A stretch of 5,452 nucleotides of DNA from Treponema sp. Its GTDB lineage: Bacteria; Spirochaetota; Spirochaetia; Treponematales; Breznakiellaceae. The number at the start of each line of letters is the position of its first letter. The first letter of the stretch is position 1. Location: contig JAISPH010000124.1 in the NCBI GenBank assembly GCA_031275035.1, positions 1 through 5,452 on the forward strand, in the 5' to 3' direction. Below are positions 5,331 to 5,452 of the stretch, in pieces. A program made the translations under genes and the position numbers. The notes under the pieces are model-generated. The model was not told the DNA's origin. It searched no databases and was given only the letters and a program-made list of their open reading frames with translations.

Positions 5331-5452
5331 CGTATAACGTTCCGGCTGTTTACGACGTTTTGCCAGCCCGAATAAGGGCTTTGCGAAGCAAAGACCAGGG
5401 CTGGCAAAATGTGCCGGAGCAATGGCGTGGGAATGGAGCGTAGCGGAATGAC
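5331..5452. repeat. attC-like structured element 2, cut by the right edge
   Basis: It starts with CGTATAAC (5331-5338) and the L-like arm GGCTGTTTACG (5344-5354). A 12-bp stem follows (TTTTGCCAGCCC, 5358-5369, with 5398-5409), then an inner CTTTGC/GCAAAG hairpin with loop GAA (5385-5387). GTTTACGACGTTT (5348-5360) and AAATGTGCCGGAG (5407-5419) are identical to 4532-4544 and 4586-4598 of element 1. The downstream tail (GTGGGAA, GGAGCG, AGCG, TGAC) also follows element 1. The distal arm and core box lie beyond the window. Confidence 0.6.

Larger units (their letters stand above)
4682..5338. mobile_element. Putative integron gene cassette carrying one AT-rich gene
   Basis: Bounded by GTTATACG (4682-4689) and its exact inverse CGTATAAC (5331-5338). 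The inverted similarity extends inward: GTTATACGACGTTTTGCCC at 4682-4700 against GGGCAAATGGCGTATAAC at 5321-5338. The enclosed DNA is much more AT-rich than the genes to its left. One gene occupies it on the minus strand, with its stop 33 nt from the left box and its start about 90 nt from the right box. A single gene between two attC-like sites, close to the downstream one, is the usual integron cassette layout if the array reads right to left. Exact recombination points are inferred from the conserved box. Confidence 0.55.

Noticed and set aside
5258..5443. Plus-strand frame of 61 residues over the second repeat
   Set aside because: It is translated from the cassette promoter region and the attC-like hairpin; nothing supports expression.
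4524..5452. CRISPR array
   Set aside because: There are only two large, structured and diverged elements about 800 bp apart, not short identical repeats with regular spacers.

Overview
The window looks like a spirochaete chromosome, most plausibly a Treponema with a moderately high-GC genome (the host-associated or termite-gut kind). This is inferred from the lipoproteins, the gene content and the integron-like repeats; no rRNA or other taxonomic marker is present. All the housekeeping-like genes are on the + strand. A foreign-looking, AT-rich, minus-strand gene sits near the right end between two large structured repeats.

Left part (1-1744): two tandem paralogous genes of an unrecognised family. 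The first is cut by the left edge. The second is complete: a lipoprotein with a long Ala/Glu-rich coiled coil, the conserved family domain and a divergent C-terminus. Each ends at a candidate Rho-independent terminator. The two share an 88-nt block (230-317 and 1406-1493) with one mismatch, after which their C-terminal parts diverge. GC-rich 5' parts and AT-rich 3' parts make the genes look mosaic.

Middle part (1777-4521): a long-chain-type polyprenyl diphosphate synthase, then a DUF151 bifunctional-nuclease-family protein with a C-terminal UVR motif, 9 nt apart and probably co-transcribed. After a 57-nt gap that holds a good promoter comes a secreted cell-wall enzyme with two LysM domains and an intact M23 (lysostaphin-type) metallopeptidase domain. 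Its predicted transcription start falls on the ATG, so the message may be leaderless. Isoprenoid synthesis (quinone or undecaprenyl-type lipid carriers) and peptidoglycan hydrolysis are both envelope-related, but a functional link is only suggested by proximity.

Right part (4522-5452): two attC-like elements flank one cassette. Each has a 12-bp stem, a one-sided bulge and an inner hairpin with a 3-nt loop. The stem sequences differ completely, while the single-stranded flanks are nearly identical. Short inverted core boxes (GTTATACG at 4682-4689, CGTATAAC at 5331-5338) bound a cassette of about 656 bp. It carries a 172-residue exported protein of unknown function with its own promoter and a strong Shine-Dalgarno. 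The structure fits a mobile gene cassette of a Treponema-type chromosomal integron (one has been described in T. denticola), with the array apparently ending against the M23 gene. No integrase lies in the window.
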